A stretch of 58,312 bases of DNA from Gloeobacter morelensis MG652769 (lineage in GTDB: Bacteria > Cyanobacteriota > Cyanobacteriia > Gloeobacterales > Gloeobacteraceae): assembly GCF_021018745.1 (NCBI RefSeq), contig NZ_CP063846.1:114017-172328 (forward strand), given 5' to 3'. Of the stretch, positions 33,510-42,083 are shown in pieces. Numbering within the stretch: position 1 is the first letter of the stretch; each line of letters starts with the position of its first letter. The position numbers and the translations under genes were made by a program. The notes beneath the pieces were generated by a model, which did no database searches, had not been told where the DNA came from, and saw only the letters and a program-made list of their open reading frames with translations.

Positions 33510-34418
33510 ATGGTTTTCGAGGCGATCGTAACCGAAGCGCCCCCGGTCGCCCCACTCGCAACCGGCTCCGGGGAGATCGACTTGCGCGCCGAGTACGCCC
33601 AATCGGAGGTGCAGGCCATCCTCGATGAACTGGAGCGCGATCTCGTCGGCATGCAGCCAGTAAAAACTGCCATTCGCGAAATTGCGGCCTTTTTGCTTAT
33701 CGACCGCACCCGCCGAAAACTGGGTATGACCTCTGAAGCCCCCGGCCTGCACATGTCCTTTACCGGCAAGCCCGGTACCGGCAAGACGACGGTTGCTCTG
33801 CGCATGGCTGGTATTCTCCACCGCCTTGGGTACATTCAAAAGGGCCACATGATCGCCGCCAGCCGCACCGATCTGACTGGCGGGCGCACCGGTCAGGTGA
33901 TCGATAAGGCGGTGGGTGGGGTGCTGTTTATCGACGAGGCGTACTATCTACAGCAGGGTGCGGGTGAGCGCGATCAAACCAGCGAGGTGATCGAGACGCT
34001 CCTGCAGGCGATGGAGAATCGCCGCGGCGAATTTGTAGTAATCGTCGCGGGCTATAAAGACCGGATGGCGCGCTTTTTTGACGCTAACCCGGGTCTTGCC
34101 TCGCGAATCGACAACCACATCGCCTTTCCCGACTACACCGACGAGGAGCTATTCGCCATCGGCCAGCTGATGCTCACCCGCCAGCAGTACCGGCTGAGTG
34201 CCAAAGCGGAGGAAGCGTTCGTCCGCTACATCGAACGGTGCACGCGGTTGACTTACTTTGCCAACGCCCGCAGCGTGCGCAATGCTATCGACGAATTTCG
34301 TAAGCGCCAGGCCAACCGCCTCTTCGCCAAAATGGGCGAGCCATTAGACGCTGACGACTTGATGACCATCGAGGCGGAGGACATCCTGGCCAGCCGCATC
34401 TTCAAGGCGTATCTGTAG
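33510..34418 (+). CDS. CbbX/CfxQ-like AAA+ ATPase
   Basis: Walker A GKPGTGKT lies at residues 86-93 and Walker B LFIDEAYYL around 139-147. The segments HMSFTGKPGTGKT, VIVAGYKDRM and NPGLASRI follow the CbbX/SpoVK pattern; CbbX is the red-type Rubisco activase. Cyanobacteria have green-type Rubisco, so this plasmid copy probably remodels some other complex. CTTGGAGG precedes the ATG. It follows the RR/TPR pair closely and a strong terminator lies 100 bases after its stop. Confidence 0.78.
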   Translation: MVFEAIVTEAPPVAPLATGSGEIDLRAEYAQSEVQAILDELERDLVGMQPVKTAIREIAAFLLIDRTRRKLGMTSEAPGLHMSFTGKPGTGKTTVALRMAGILHRLGYIQKGHMIAASRTDLTGGRTGQVIDKAVGGVLFIDEAYYLQQGAGERDQTSEVIETLLQAMENRRGEFVVIVAGYKDRMARFFDANPGLASRIDNHIAFPDYTDEELFAIGQLMLTRQQYRLSAKAEEAFVRYIERCTRLTYFANARSVRNAIDEFRKRQANRLFAKMGEPLDADDLMTIEAEDILASRIFKAYL

Positions 34419-34516
34419 TTCAGGTATGATGCGAAATTCGCACGGAATATAAGTTGACTTTGGTTGCGTGAGCAAATCCCAAAGATGAGATACAGTGGTG
34501 ATTAAAGAGAAGGACG

Positions 34517-34548
34517 AGCCCCGGCAAAACGCACGGGGCTTTTGTTTT
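34517..34548 (+). terminator. Rho-independent terminator
   Basis: AGCCCCG and CGGGGCT (34517-34523 and 34534-34540) form a 7-bp stem followed by TTTGTTTT. It ends the 32.4-34.4 kb transcript. Confidence 0.85.
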
Positions 34549-34744
34549 GTCGCAACCGGGGCTCGATGCGTTCTATGGTCTCGGATGAGGAGTGTAGCTA
34601 CTGCATCGGGTGTATCGGTGTTGTCGCCGAGTTTAGATCGCGCCTGCACCGGCTGGTGGCCGCGGGCACAGACGATGCCTACGACTTTGCGACGGTTTTC
34701 TATGTGAGGGGTCGGCGCTTGTTCCGCTTCACACGCCGGGCAGG
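34549..34744. other. Gene-free stretch with a possible zinc-ribbon remnant
   Basis: Of the 326 bases between 34418 and 34745 only the terminator is clear. On the - strand, in the frame after the stop of the gene at 34745, CPACEAEQAP and later VCARGHQPVQ suggest a zinc-ribbon scrap, but it has no start codon and no sensible stop. It may be a lost C-terminal domain of the upstream gene. Confidence 0.3.
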
Positions 34745-35347
34745 CTAATTCGTCTTGCCGGTGTCTGCGGGGTGCTTGAACGCTTGCTCGGCTTGACGGT
34801 CGGCAGCGAGTCCCATTCTGTAGCCATTGCGGAACATCTTGGTCTCTTGGCCGCTGCCTCGGCGGTAGCGATCGAGCGCGTCGCGGTAAGGGGTGAGGTG
34901 CCGGGCAAAAACTGGCAGACCGTAGCCCGCGAGACAACCCGCGACATACATCACGAATTGGGCGGGATCGCTTTGGTCAGCGTGTTCGCGCTGGTAAGCC
35001 AAGCGGGCCGCCTTGAGTGTGTCCCTGTAGGTGCGGTAGGCCGTCTTTTCGAGATGGTCCTCGAAACAGTATTCCTCTTTGTACTCCTGACTCTGCGCCA
35101 GGTACTTCTCGCGCGCACCAGCAAAGGAATGGCGAGAGGCTCTCAGACACGCCGCTAGCAGCCCGAGCAGGGTGTCGGGATCGAGGTGGCCTCCGGGGCT
35201 CGCAGCCATGCCTTCAAGCAAATTCCACCCTACCGTGAAAGCCTCTTCGTCGGCCGGGATGTGCTGCAGATCGTTGAACAACGTGTACACGTTGAGTTCT
35301 GGGTTTTCGTCTTTGATGATGATTTGCATGTGCGGCTCCTGTATCAA
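34745..35347 (-). CDS. Hypothetical protein
   Basis: 200 residues, mainly helical, charged, with no signal or membrane segment. Segments such as YLAQSQEYKEEYCFEDHLEK and FRNGYRMGLAADRQAEQAF suggest an alpha-helical cytoplasmic protein. AGGAGC lies just before the ATG. No family recognised; a frameshift at its end would append a zinc-ribbon-like segment. Confidence 0.55.
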   Translation of the reverse strand: MIQEPHMQIIIKDENPELNVYTLFNDLQHIPADEEAFTVGWNLLEGMAASPGGHLDPDTLLGLLAACLRASRHSFAGAREKYLAQSQEYKEEYCFEDHLEKTAYRTYRDTLKAARLAYQREHADQSDPAQFVMYVAGCLAGYGLPVFARHLTPYRDALDRYRRGSGQETKMFRNGYRMGLAADRQAEQAFKHPADTGKTN

Positions 35348-35377
35348 AACACGACGGGGTGACGGAAAGCGGGCATT

Positions 35378-35400
35378 AAAAAAGAGGCCATGAAGCCTCT
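35378..35400 (-). terminator. Terminator-like hairpin reading leftward
   Basis: On the - strand AGAGGC and GCCTCT (6-base loop) are followed by six T. No - strand gene is seen directly upstream of it (35401-36744), so it may protect the gene at 34745 from transcription entering from the right. Confidence 0.6.
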
Positions 35401-35624
35401 GGGAGGGGTTGGGGTAGGAATAAAATTCTGGAGGCGGGGGAAAGCGCGAATGCCCTTTGTAATGTAGAATAGCACATGAATGCGGCGAGCCTCAACGGCC
35501 AGGCCGCACCGGGTGCGACTCCGAGAAAGAGCGGCGGGACCGGCGGTCCCTGGGGCGAGAGTTTGCCTCAAAGCCACTGCACCTTGATAAGTTTCGCCAT
35601 TCCCGCGATTGACGACGCATCGAC

Positions 35625-35671
35625 CGCGCACGCGCAAGCCTTGTCTTGTTCACAGGGCTTGCGCGTGCGCG
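35625..35671. repeat. 16-bp perfect inverted repeat
   Basis: The arms 35625-35640 and 35656-35671, containing CGCGCACGCGCAAGCC and its complement, flank a 15-base loop. It lies 66 bases before the start at 35737. Stem-forming RNA, protein-binding site or nick/attachment site are all possible. Confidence 0.8.
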
Positions 35672-35736
35672 TGTCGGACTCCAAGTCTTGGCATTCGTGC
35701 GTACCACGTCGGGTGCCATGCACCGGGAGTATCATT

Positions 35737-36108
35737 ATGCGTATCTACTCGCGTGAAGTTGTCTATGGGATGGAAGGCTATCTTCCGGTGTCTACCATAG
35801 AAGAGAGGGCCATGCGACTGGCGGTCGAGGAAGTGGGTGTGAACCCGCATTCCGCCTACCACCTGGGCGAAGGCACCTGGATCCTGCTCTTGCGTAGGTT
35901 CAGGATGACTCTAAAGGTAGGCCACAACTCCGTTGCGGCCTACACGGTCCCCCGGTACCTCGACATTGAGGAGTTGATCGATCCCGATCCCATCGGATTG
36001 CTAAACGGAAGCAATGAATGGCTCCGTGCTTCACAAAGAGGCAATCCCCTCTATTACAGAGGAGATAGTGGAACGTTCCGCTCGCCGTTGCTGCAGGCGG
36101 ACTTGTAG
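35737..36108 (+). CDS. Hypothetical protein
   Basis: I use ATG 35737, preceded by CGGGAG, because the frame upstream of it runs through a hairpin and looks non-coding. The 123-residue product has no known motif; EERAMRLAVEEVGVNPHSAY suggests a small helical domain, followed by a beta-like part. A terminator follows at once, so it is a single-gene unit. Confidence 0.5.
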   Translation: MRIYSREVVYGMEGYLPVSTIEERAMRLAVEEVGVNPHSAYHLGEGTWILLLRRFRMTLKVGHNSVAAYTVPRYLDIEELIDPDPIGLLNGSNEWLRASQRGNPLYYRGDSGTFRSPLLQADL

Positions 36109-36117
36109 TGTAGCGGT

Positions 36118-36152
36118 TCACCGGGAAGACTAAATGTCTTCCCGGTGATTTT
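36118..36152 (+). terminator. Rho-independent terminator
   Basis: A 13-bp perfect stem (TCACCGGGAAGAC with its complement) with a TAAAT loop is followed by TTTTA. It begins 9 bases after the stop at 36108. Confidence 0.9.
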
Positions 36153-36194
36153 ACGTCGTAGAGTAGAATTCACCATCGTCACGAAAAGATCAAG

Positions 36195-36629
36195 ATGCAG
36201 ACATTGCAGAACAGACAAAGCGGGGCGCTCGACTGGGTTGTCCGCCAAGCGCAACGGTATGGCCTGCTCGCGCAGTGGCCGCAGGCTGCCGATGTCGAGC
36301 GGCTGGTGGGAATGCACCTGCCCGAGCGCCTGAAGCGCTTCGGTTCTTTGATGAAAGACCAGGCCGAGCTGACCGGCGAAGGCGACGGGCTGATTGCAGT
36401 GGTTGTCGTCGGCAAAGCGAGTCCCTGGCAGCACCGCAGCATCGAGTCGCCAGGCATGGGAGCAGTGCGCGAGTCGCTGGGGATCAGCGCCAATCTGCCG
36501 GCGGTGCTGGACGCACGCTATCTTCCCAAGCCACACGAATTGTTCGGTGCCTTGGCCGAGACTGTCTCGGGTGGCGAGAGGTTTGAGGTTGTGGATTTTT
36601 CCGTGCGCACGGCGGCCAGAGGAGCGTAG
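36195..36629 (+). CDS. Hypothetical protein
   Basis: 144 residues, no signal or membrane helix. The segments HLPERLKRFGSLMKDQ and LIAVVVVGKASPW suggest an alpha/beta domain; no motif recognised. AAAAGATCAAG before the ATG is a weak ribosome site. It stands alone between a terminator and a convergent membrane-protein gene. Confidence 0.5.
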   Translation: MQTLQNRQSGALDWVVRQAQRYGLLAQWPQAADVERLVGMHLPERLKRFGSLMKDQAELTGEGDGLIAVVVVGKASPWQHRSIESPGMGAVRESLGISANLPAVLDARYLPKPHELFGALAETVSGGERFEVVDFSVRTAARGA

Positions 36630-36744
36630 TTCCGTCCCGGACTGAGCAGACCTATGTGTGCACTTGCTCTTCTACGCTACTGGATCGCGCAGGTAGGCCA
36701 GCCGACGCAGATACTGCGGCGTCTTGACCTCTGGCCGATCCTAT

Positions 36745-37263
36745 CTATCCGGGCAACTGAGGAAGATTCAGCCGCCGCCGGAGAGCCGCGATCTTGGCCT
36801 GAGTTTTCTCTTTGAAAGCCTCGTAGCGACCCAGGCGAGTCGCAAGCAGCCAAAGATCACTGAGCTTCACAGTTGAGCCAATTGTACCAGCGAGGGCCAA
36901 CAGCAACAGGAAGCAGTTAACTACAGTGTCGGGGGTAAGCGGCTGGGTATTCGCTTGCTTTAGAATTACGACCTCAGCCGACAAGAAAGCAAAACAAAAA
37001 ACAGCAATCAATACATCGCCCACCAACCGATACCAAAAATCCGGCCGGCCGTAGTAGTACTCAGCCTCTTTGAGTCCGGCCTCCATTACTTCTAGTTCCC
37101 GCCGCGCTTGAGCGTCTGTGTCCGAAGGTCTGCGCCAGAATGGAAGTACTCGTTCTTTAACCCATGCATTGAGACCAGTAACCAGAAAGTACATACCTAC
37201 CCATCCGCCAATATTGTCCAACTGCAGAAAGCGCAAAAACCAAGACAAAAAACTGTCTTCCAC
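36745..37263 (-). CDS. Membrane protein of unknown function
   Basis: Three hydrophobic segments are visible: residues 17-33, 80-100 and 113-133. A charged linker (residues 40-68) and a basic helical C-terminus (YEAFKEKTQAKIAALRRRL) face one side. No family recognised. The 302 bases to the right (37264-37565) contain no gene that I can support. Confidence 0.6.
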   Translation of the reverse strand: MEDSFLSWFLRFLQLDNIGGWVGMYFLVTGLNAWVKERVLPFWRRPSDTDAQARRELEVMEAGLKEAEYYYGRPDFWYRLVGDVLIAVFCFAFLSAEVVILKQANTQPLTPDTVVNCFLLLLALAGTIGSTVKLSDLWLLATRLGRYEAFKEKTQAKIAALRRRLNLPQLPG

Positions 37264-37565
37264 GAGTACTTAAGCCTCCAAGCTCAAATCTACGTAAAAT
37301 CTATCAATGTTGCTCTAAAAGGGCGAGGCTCTAACCTCAGAAACCCTGGGTAGTTCTGCCGCGGGCCGGGTGTTTGACCGGCCAAAGTGCTTCTGGGCTT
37401 AGTACTCCTCTTGTTGTTGCGAAAACTTCAGGCCAATTTAGACGTTTCGCAATGCACTTGCTTCGTCGAGTAATGGCTTGTCTTGGTGTAGGGGTGAGGG
37501 TGAGCAGCGTCGAGAAATTCTCAACTATTTTCTGCCATGTATATAGAGAATTAGTTTGAAGTGCG

Positions 37566-38198
37566 ATGAGAGCCGGGCAAATCATCAGAGAACTTGCCTG
37601 GAGCCGCCGCAAGGCTTCGGCTGGGTATTTTGCTGGGGCGATGCTCCTGTATGCGGTTTGCTGGATGGCCTGGCAAGAGCTAGATCCGGCGTGTGCCCTT
37701 ATGGTGAGCCTGCCGCTAGGACTGGGCGCCCTGTACCCGATGGCCATGGCGAACCGCCACTGGCAAGGTGCCGAGAATGCGGCACGTGGAGCGAGAGCCG
37801 AAGAATCGGTAGGCCGGATACTTGCTCACCTGCCGGAAGGATGGTGGGTGGAGTACGGTCTGGTGGTTGCAGGTTTTGGCGGGGATCTCGATGTCATTGC
37901 AGTGTCACCTTCAGGCAAGGCTTTCGTCGTCGATGTCAAGAGCCACCGGGGCGAGGTCAGCTTCGAGTCCGGACAGCTCCTGCGTCGCCGCGGCAGACAC
38001 CGGGAAGCTTTCGAGAGAGACTTTCTGTCCGCGCTGCTGCGGCAGGCCCGTGCTCTTGAGATGGCCCAACACCTACACACGGTCGCTCCTGTGCTGTGTT
38101 TTACAGACGCCTCGCTGCGTTTGCCGAAGGCGAAGGTGCGGGGCGTGTGGGTAGTGCGATCGAGAGATCTGCTCGATTTTCTGCGCTCCCACGGTTGA
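37566..38198 (+). CDS. Membrane-anchored NERD-domain protein
   Basis: Two hydrophobic segments (about 21-37 and 45-62) are followed by a NERD domain: ARAEESVGRILAHLPEGWWV, then GGDLDVIAVSPSGKAFVVDVKS. The order G-D-x-D ... V-D-V-K-S is the PD-(D/E)XK-like nuclease core of the NERD family. Proteins of this type occur in plasmids and defence regions. Substrate unknown; DNA processing at the membrane is inference. Confidence 0.75.
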   Translation: MRAGQIIRELAWSRRKASAGYFAGAMLLYAVCWMAWQELDPACALMVSLPLGLGALYPMAMANRHWQGAENAARGARAEESVGRILAHLPEGWWVEYGLVVAGFGGDLDVIAVSPSGKAFVVDVKSHRGEVSFESGQLLRRRGRHREAFERDFLSALLRQARALEMAQHLHTVAPVLCFTDASLRLPKAKVRGVWVVRSRDLLDFLRSHG

Positions 38199-38230
38199 GC
38201 TGCCTAACACCCGGCGGGCAGGAAGCGCTT

Positions 38231-38575
38231 TTAGAGAGAGCCGCAATGCTCCCTGCGCAGGCAGACGGGCAGGTCCACGGTTCGGCCCGCCGCGAGCTGC
38301 GCCACGAGCCTGCAGGCCGCCGCGGAGATATGCGGACCGGTGAGAAAGGTTCGCTCAAAGTCTCTGTCTCCGTTGATCACCACCAACCCGTGGCGGTCCG
38401 GTTGCCCGACGGTGACCAGGCAGCGGCAGGTGCCACCGGCAATCCCGAGCAAGACCCAGAACGATCCGGGCCGTTCGCACGGCTCGATGGCGAGCAGGTG
38501 CACCGCGAGCGGTTGCTCCCTGCCGGGTGTGTCGGCGCCGTCATGCTTGTCCACGTGTCCGGCCCCCTCAATCAT
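38231..38575 (-). CDS. Hypothetical protein, fourth gene of the MoxR-VWA operon
   Basis: I chose ATG 38575, which overlaps the end of the upstream gene by 8 bases. The 114 residues have no known motif; a beta-rich middle (GSFWVLLGIAGGTCRCLVTV) and several Cys are visible. Coupling to the MoxR-VWA genes suggests a shared role. Confidence 0.5.
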   Translation of the reverse strand: MIEGAGHVDKHDGADTPGREQPLAVHLLAIEPCERPGSFWVLLGIAGGTCRCLVTVGQPDRHGLVVINGDRDFERTFLTGPHISAAACRLVAQLAAGRTVDLPVCLRREHCGSL

Positions 38576-39020
38576 CGGCTCGATCGTACAGGGCATTCAG
38601 GTCTTCAGGGTCGTCGTCGAAGTGCGCTTCCCTGTGGCAGCTCCACGCCCGGCGGTGGATATCGGTGATCGCTCCGAAGCAAATAGACTCAGCGAACTGG
38701 CAAGCGCGCTCGAAGTCCCATGTGCCTGGCAAAGGAACGCGCCGGTCCTGCACCAGAAAATTCATAACGCCCCGATCGGTGTCTGCCTGGGCGGTGAAGC
38801 CATCTCCCGCGAGGGCGAGGGTGACGGCGTGCTCACGCACAGAGGGTCCGCCGTAGCCTCCCGAGACGCCTGTAACCAGCGACTGGACGGCATTGCCGAA
38901 GGCTGCCTGGCGGTAAGTTCCCGCCTCCGGGTGATGCTCTTGTGCCCAGGCGAGGGCCTGAGCTAGTACCCGTGAGGATCTCTCAAGTCTTTGCTCGAAG
39001 TCTTCTTCTTCGCTTTGCAT
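38568..39020 (-). CDS. Hypothetical helical protein, third gene of the MoxR-VWA operon
   Basis: 150 residues, acidic N-terminus and C-terminus (AHFDDDPEDLNALYD), helical throughout; no motif recognised. It starts 11 bases after the VWA gene stop and overlaps the next gene. Probably a partner or substrate of the MoxR-VWA pair. Confidence 0.55.
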   Translation of the reverse strand: MQSEEEDFEQRLERSSRVLAQALAWAQEHHPEAGTYRQAAFGNAVQSLVTGVSGGYGGPSVREHAVTLALAGDGFTAQADTDRGVMNFLVQDRRVPLPGTWDFERACQFAESICFGAITDIHRRAWSCHREAHFDDDPEDLNALYDRADD

Positions 39021-39031
39021 TTACTTCTACC

Positions 39032-40669
39032 TTATTTGATTTGATTAGCGAACGCCTTTGCGTCGCCACAAGCGTCGCGGTAGACAAGCTTGTGGCGTAG
39101 GGATCGAGTGGAGTAGCCCTGTAGCGCAAGTTGGGCAAGGGCGTGGGTGGTGCGGTTGCGGGGGGGCTTCTTGCGACAGTAGGCGTTATCAAGCCAAATT
39201 AATCGCTCGACCCGGGGATGGGCCACGAGTTGGCAGTAAACCGCGACCGCGTCCCAGTCGCCCAGGGCGATGACGACCGTGATGGAGTGGCGCTCCAGCA
39301 GTTGGAGATACCAGGAGCGATTATCCGCCCCCCATTGCCCGTCGGCTTCCCCGTAGCGATCGATCGGTATGGGGCGGCCCGCCAGTTCGAGTTCGCTAGG
39401 ACAGCCATTGCTGTGGGCGAGGACCAGCACCTCAGCCCCCGGTACACCGAATGCTCCGCAGGCGCGCGCCACGGCCAGGGCAGGTTGCGAAAAGGAAGCG
39501 CAGGAGCCGGACACGTCGGCCAATACGAGGATCACCGGGCGACCGGCTTCCTCCCGCCGGGCGGGGGCGGGATTGCGGTGGGTAAGAAGCCGTGTGCAGA
39601 ATGCGGGCCAATCCCGTCGCGGTCCGGCCTCCTGCGAAGATTCGCCCACCAGGGCCGCAAGGCGTTCGCGCACCCTGCGCACGAGGGTGGGATCGAGCCT
39701 CGCTTCATTGAGGGAGGCGGTGATCCCGCCGTGTGTGGTTTTGCCGCTGGCCGAAAGTTGCCCAGAGCCGGCAGCTTTGAAGGGGGCGCCCCACTTTTTG
39801 CGCTGTGTGGGGCGGTCAGCGCCAGGGGTTTCGGCAGTCGCCTCAGGGGCGTCCTTGCCGTCCTGGGGTTGCTCGTCCTCGTCGGTGGTGTCGTGGTCGC
39901 CCACGGCATCCGACGAGGGAGTTTGTCGAGCAATCCCTTCGGCAGACCTGGTCTGCGACTCCTGAGCGTCGCGGGGCTCAGGGGCCAAAAAAAAGCTCGG
40001 TGTATGCGCAGTGGCGGCAGCGAAGGAGCTATCCGCGCTCACTTCCGCTCCTGGTTGCGCAGGGCGCTGCTCGCAGTGAGCTTGGTCGGGGCTGGTTGCC
40101 GCCGCATCCCCGGACGTGGGATTGCTCCCCGTCTCCGGGCTATGGGCGTTGGCCTGGGACTCCCCCAAACTGGCGTGGCCCACGCCGGTACCAGTCGGAG
40201 AACCAGAAGGCAGGCCCTCGGACTGCGAGTCGTGATAAGTGGCTGAAGGACTGTTGAACGAACCCTCGGGCACTTCGCCCGACGAGCTATTGCCCCCATG
40301 CGCCTCGGACTCCTCCAAGGGCGAATCGGATTGGGGGGCAACTTTGTCGGTGCCCTTGGGCCGAGACTCACCGCCCGCCTGGGTTTCAGCCATCTCAGGT
40401 GCTGAGTGCGGAGCGGTAAGGAGGGGGTAGTCAGCCCCTTTCAGCGCAGCCAACCTGTCGAGGCAGGCTGCAATATCCCGTTCGTTGCTCGCTGTCCCGA
40501 GCCCTAGAGCCCGGTAGAGCAAACTTGCCAGGGGGTAGTAAATGTCTCCATCTACTCTTTTGGCACCGTTGCCCCGGGCGATCAGCCGCTGGGCCTGCTG
40601 CACAGTGAGCGGCAGGGTGATTAAGGGAACGCGGCGGCCTCGTCCACCACGGTGACGGTGACTGTTCAC
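39032..40669 (-). CDS. VWA-domain protein (CobT-like partner of MoxR ATPase)
   Basis: The last 170 residues form a von Willebrand A domain: the MIDAS motif DVSGS is near residue 385 and GDWDA provides a later acidic pair. The first 90 residues are a folded helical domain and residues 100-290 are a disordered Ser/Glu/Gln/Pro-rich linker. The start overlaps the ATPase stop by 4 bases (ATGA). MoxR and VWA proteins work as chaperone pairs that insert metals or remodel complexes; some pairs have been linked to conflict systems. Which applies here is not visible. Confidence 0.78.
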   Translation of the reverse strand: MNSHRHRGGRGRRVPLITLPLTVQQAQRLIARGNGAKRVDGDIYYPLASLLYRALGLGTASNERDIAACLDRLAALKGADYPLLTAPHSAPEMAETQAGGESRPKGTDKVAPQSDSPLEESEAHGGNSSSGEVPEGSFNSPSATYHDSQSEGLPSGSPTGTGVGHASLGESQANAHSPETGSNPTSGDAAATSPDQAHCEQRPAQPGAEVSADSSFAAATAHTPSFFLAPEPRDAQESQTRSAEGIARQTPSSDAVGDHDTTDEDEQPQDGKDAPEATAETPGADRPTQRKKWGAPFKAAGSGQLSASGKTTHGGITASLNEARLDPTLVRRVRERLAALVGESSQEAGPRRDWPAFCTRLLTHRNPAPARREEAGRPVILVLADVSGSCASFSQPALAVARACGAFGVPGAEVLVLAHSNGCPSELELAGRPIPIDRYGEADGQWGADNRSWYLQLLERHSITVVIALGDWDAVAVYCQLVAHPRVERLIWLDNAYCRKKPPRNRTTHALAQLALQGYSTRSLRHKLVYRDACGDAKAFANQIK

Positions 40670-41493
40670 TTGGATGCCCGTCGGTATTCACCCCAGAGGA
40701 TCGCCTCTGGGGTGTCGCCCATGGCAGCGGTTAAAGCCTGCCAGTCTTCTGGCTCTTTGCAGAGCCAGCCTTCGATTAGCCGCCGTACATCGGCTGCGTC
40801 GTGGGCGATCGCCAGGTCGCCCATCAGGTTACGGATTTCCTGAAGGGAGGGAGCCGTTGCTCCCCCTTTCCGGATAACCCCCGCCATCCGCACAGCACAG
40901 CGGATCGCTCCCATGGGTGCACCAGTTGCCTGGCGCACAATATCTGCCTCGGTGGCAGGCGGCAAGAAGGTCATTTTGACCCGCAAGCCTCGGCGGAGAG
41001 TGGCCTCCATCAGAGGTCTCACTCCATTGGTGGTGAGCACCACCGTGAGGTTTGAGCATTTCGCCTGCCATACCTCACCGGTAGGACCAAAAACCCTACC
41101 GTGCTGGAGGAAATCCAGCAGCAAGGCTTCAGCCCGCTGCGGGGCTTTGTCGATTTCGTCCAGGCAGATCACGACTGGCCCTGCCTGAGAAGCCACGGCA
41201 GCCCGGGCCAGTATTCCGAGCTGATATGCCTCTTCGGGGTGCTCCACGCCGGCTGCCACCCGGCCGACGTGAACGCCGACGAAAAGTTCTTCGTCGCTTA
41301 GCCAGTTGTGGCTGAGTAGGTAGAGGTACTGCGCCCCCCATCGTTCAGCCAAAAACTGGCTGAAAGCCGTTTTTCCCGTGCCCGGGGGACCCTCAAGAAT
41401 GAGGGTTTTTTGTCCAACACGCGCTTCGAGCGCCCGCAGGGCCAAGCCCTCTTCAGCACGCAGATAATATTTCGTGGGGGCCAGAGAAGGCAT
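40666..41493 (-). CDS. MoxR-type AAA+ ATPase
   Basis: I use ATG 41493 (MPSLAPTKYYLRAEEG); the open frame upstream looks non-coding. Walker A GPPGTGKT is at residues 35-42, Walker B VICLDEIDKA around 108-117, followed by VVLTTNG (sensor 1). These, and the length of 275, fit the MoxR/CobS group. It is the first gene of a four-gene - strand operon with the VWA gene. Twin palindromes lie about 190 bases upstream. Confidence 0.85.
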   Translation of the reverse strand: MPSLAPTKYYLRAEEGLALRALEARVGQKTLILEGPPGTGKTAFSQFLAERWGAQYLYLLSHNWLSDEELFVGVHVGRVAAGVEHPEEAYQLGILARAAVASQAGPVVICLDEIDKAPQRAEALLLDFLQHGRVFGPTGEVWQAKCSNLTVVLTTNGVRPLMEATLRRGLRVKMTFLPPATEADIVRQATGAPMGAIRCAVRMAGVIRKGGATAPSLQEIRNLMGDLAIAHDAADVRRLIEGWLCKEPEDWQALTAAMGDTPEAILWGEYRRASK

Positions 41494-41680
41494 GGCGGTG
41501 TTCCTTATAATTTGAAGTCTAAAAAAGGTTTGCTGCACTGCATTCGACACGGCCATGCGGTGCCAGATATTGAGTTGCCAGTCGCGCCCGCCCCTACAGG
41601 CGTGGGTGTTGCCCTGGGTGCTATTGGGCTTGGTCGTCACTATTATTGGGTGTGCTCATTCTGTTCGAGCCCTGCCTTGT

Positions 41681-41737
41681 GTACAATAGCTATAGTACAG
41701 AAAAAACAAATTCTGTGCAATAGCTATTGTACAGAAT
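41681..41737. promoter_or_regulatory. Twin palindromic operator
   Basis: Two palindromes centred on AGCT (41688-41691 and 41722-41725), each containing CAATAGCTAT and flanked by GTAC, lie 34 bases apart (about three helical turns) in the intergenic region between the divergent MoxR gene and the gene at 41780. Likely a repressor site for one or both units. Confidence 0.6.
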
Positions 41738-41779
41738 TAAGTGCAATGGGCACACAAATCGAAATGAAGGGGGTAGGCT

Positions 41780-42043
41780 TTGGCTTTGCCGCCGGAGGTA
41801 TTGGAAGTGCTGGCCGCCCTGGCGCGTGGGGAATCGCCCGTGCTGGGGGCGGGCTGGGTCGCCAAGGGTGGCTATTGGGTGCACACGCCCACCTGGCACG
41901 TTGTAGTTCCTTCGTCGGGCGAGGTCCGTAAGGTTTCGCTCAGCGAGGACGTCCGCTTGGGACCGAAAGGCGAGCACACCTATCTCTACGTCGTGTTCAG
42001 CCTCGCGGGCAAAACCCGTAAGCTTTATCTGGGGCGCAAGTAG
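41780..42043 (+). CDS. Small hypothetical protein
   Basis: The 87-residue frame starts at TTG with GGGGG a few bases upstream. It reads as a beta-rich domain (GYWVHTPTWHVVVPSSGEVR, then YLYVVFSLAGKTRKLYLGRK). No family recognised. It is divergent from the MoxR operon and shares the twin palindrome region. Confidence 0.55.
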   Translation: MALPPEVLEVLAALARGESPVLGAGWVAKGGYWVHTPTWHVVVPSSGEVRKVSLSEDVRLGPKGEHTYLYVVFSLAGKTRKLYLGRK

Positions 42044-42083
42044 GTTGCTCCGCCACCGGTCGGGCTGGCCGACAATCCAATCA

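Noticed and set aside
34344-34745. - strand frame with CPAC and CARGH
   Set aside because: No start codon and it runs into the CbbX-like gene; described only as a possible remnant.
35476-35736. N-terminal extension of the gene at 35737
   Set aside because: It passes through a 16-bp inverted repeat and lacks a ribosome site; the ATG at 35737 has one.
37264-37565. Possible small genes in this gap
   Set aside because: Open frames here lack ribosome sites and coding-like composition; I see nothing to annotate.
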